A stretch of DNA of 6,229 nucleotides from Candidatus Obscuribacterales bacterium. Lineage in GTDB: Bacteria > Cyanobacteriota > Vampirovibrionia > Obscuribacterales > Obscuribacteraceae. Numbering within the stretch: position 1 is the first letter of the stretch; each line of letters starts with the position of its first letter. Positions 6,042 through 6,229 of the stretch are shown here, one piece after another. The notes beneath the pieces were generated by a model. That model made no database searches. It was not told the DNA's origin and worked only from the letters and a program-made list of their open reading frames with translations. The position numbers and the translations under genes were made by a program. The stretch is taken from the NCBI GenBank assembly GCA_021732245.1, contig JAKFVJ010000130.1:1-6229 (forward strand), in the 5' to 3' direction.

Positions 6042-6047
6042 TTTTTT
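6023..6047 (+). terminator. Intrinsic terminator made from the REP hairpin plus T-tract
   Basis: The perfect 8-bp GC-rich stem of the repeat is followed at once by six T residues (6042-6047). This is a classical rho-independent terminator for the hydrolase transcript. In the opposite direction no T-tract follows the hairpin, so termination of the convergent gene is not explained by it. Confidence 0.7.
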
Positions 6048-6050
6048 GTT

Positions 6051-6229
6051 TTAAAGCGCAGCTACCGGTTCCTGCTGTTCTAATTCCGCAATCCGCTTGA
6101 AGTCACCCTTCAACGACTTATACAGCCCCTGATACACCGGAAACGCACGCTTATAAAACGCGGATGCTGCCGCACTCGGATTACTCCGCTGCCGAACAGC
6201 AACAGTCGCCTCGCACGCCTCTTCCACGC
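6051..6229 (-). CDS. xylB: FGGY-family sugar kinase, C-terminal end, probably xylulokinase (gene runs off the right edge)
   Basis: The reverse strand is open from the window edge to TAA at 6051-6053, giving the last 59 residues of a protein. It reads VEEACEATV, then RQRSNPSAASAFYKRAFPVY (described in part), then QGLYKSLKGDFKRIAEL. This matches the C-terminal pattern of xylulokinases: a helix of the type 'VEEAC.A.V', a position for 'P.P..A..Y...Y..Y..LY..LK', then a short tail. Xylulokinase phosphorylates D-xylulose to xylulose 5-phosphate, feeding the pentose phosphate pathway. Only the tail is visible, so the ATP and sugar sites cannot be checked, and a related FGGY kinase is possible. It converges on the hydrolase gene, with 87 bp between the two stop codons. 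Confidence 0.72.
   Translation of the reverse strand, partial: VEEACEATVAVRQRSNPSAAASAFYKRAFPVYQGLYKSLKGDFKRIAELEQQEPVAAL

Overview
The window looks like chromosomal DNA from a mid-GC bacterium with ordinary Shine-Dalgarno sites. It holds four complete protein genes and the ends of two more. I cannot name the species. The only taxonomic hint is a stand-alone phosphoglucose isomerase of the type usually fused to transaldolase, which occurs in cyanobacteria-related and actinobacterial lineages among others. A cyanobacteria/Melainabacteria-like source is a low-confidence guess.

Layout. Minus strand, left side: the 5' part of a cytochrome P450 gene (1-319), preceded in the same direction by a 12-helix MFS transporter of the UMF1/Atg22-like type (431-1759). 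A divergent intergenic region (1760-1873) separates these from three plus-strand genes: a secreted FecR-like protein with an acidic tail (1874-2794), glucose-6-phosphate isomerase (2957-4687, GTG start), and an exported or membrane-anchored serine alpha/beta hydrolase (4830-5963). At the right edge, convergent on the minus strand, is the 3' end of a gene whose product resembles xylulokinase (6051-6229). The isomerase and the kinase are both sugar-phosphate enzymes, but they are on opposite strands and are not an operon.

The most notable structure outside the genes is a short palindromic repeat. Four identical 23-bp copies (339-361, 2809-2831, 2884-2906, 6019-6041) and one decayed copy (about 383-404) lie only between genes. 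Each copy has a GTAG head followed by an 8-bp stem with a 3-nt loop, which matches the layout of REP sequences mobilised by RAYT (REP-associated tyrosine transposase) proteins. Two copies face each other 52 bp apart and form a REPIN-like unit just before the isomerase gene. Another copy is followed by six T residues and looks like the terminator of the hydrolase gene. No RAYT gene is in the window. I found no CRISPR array, tRNA, rRNA, prophage or defence locus, and nothing that amounts to a new multi-gene system.
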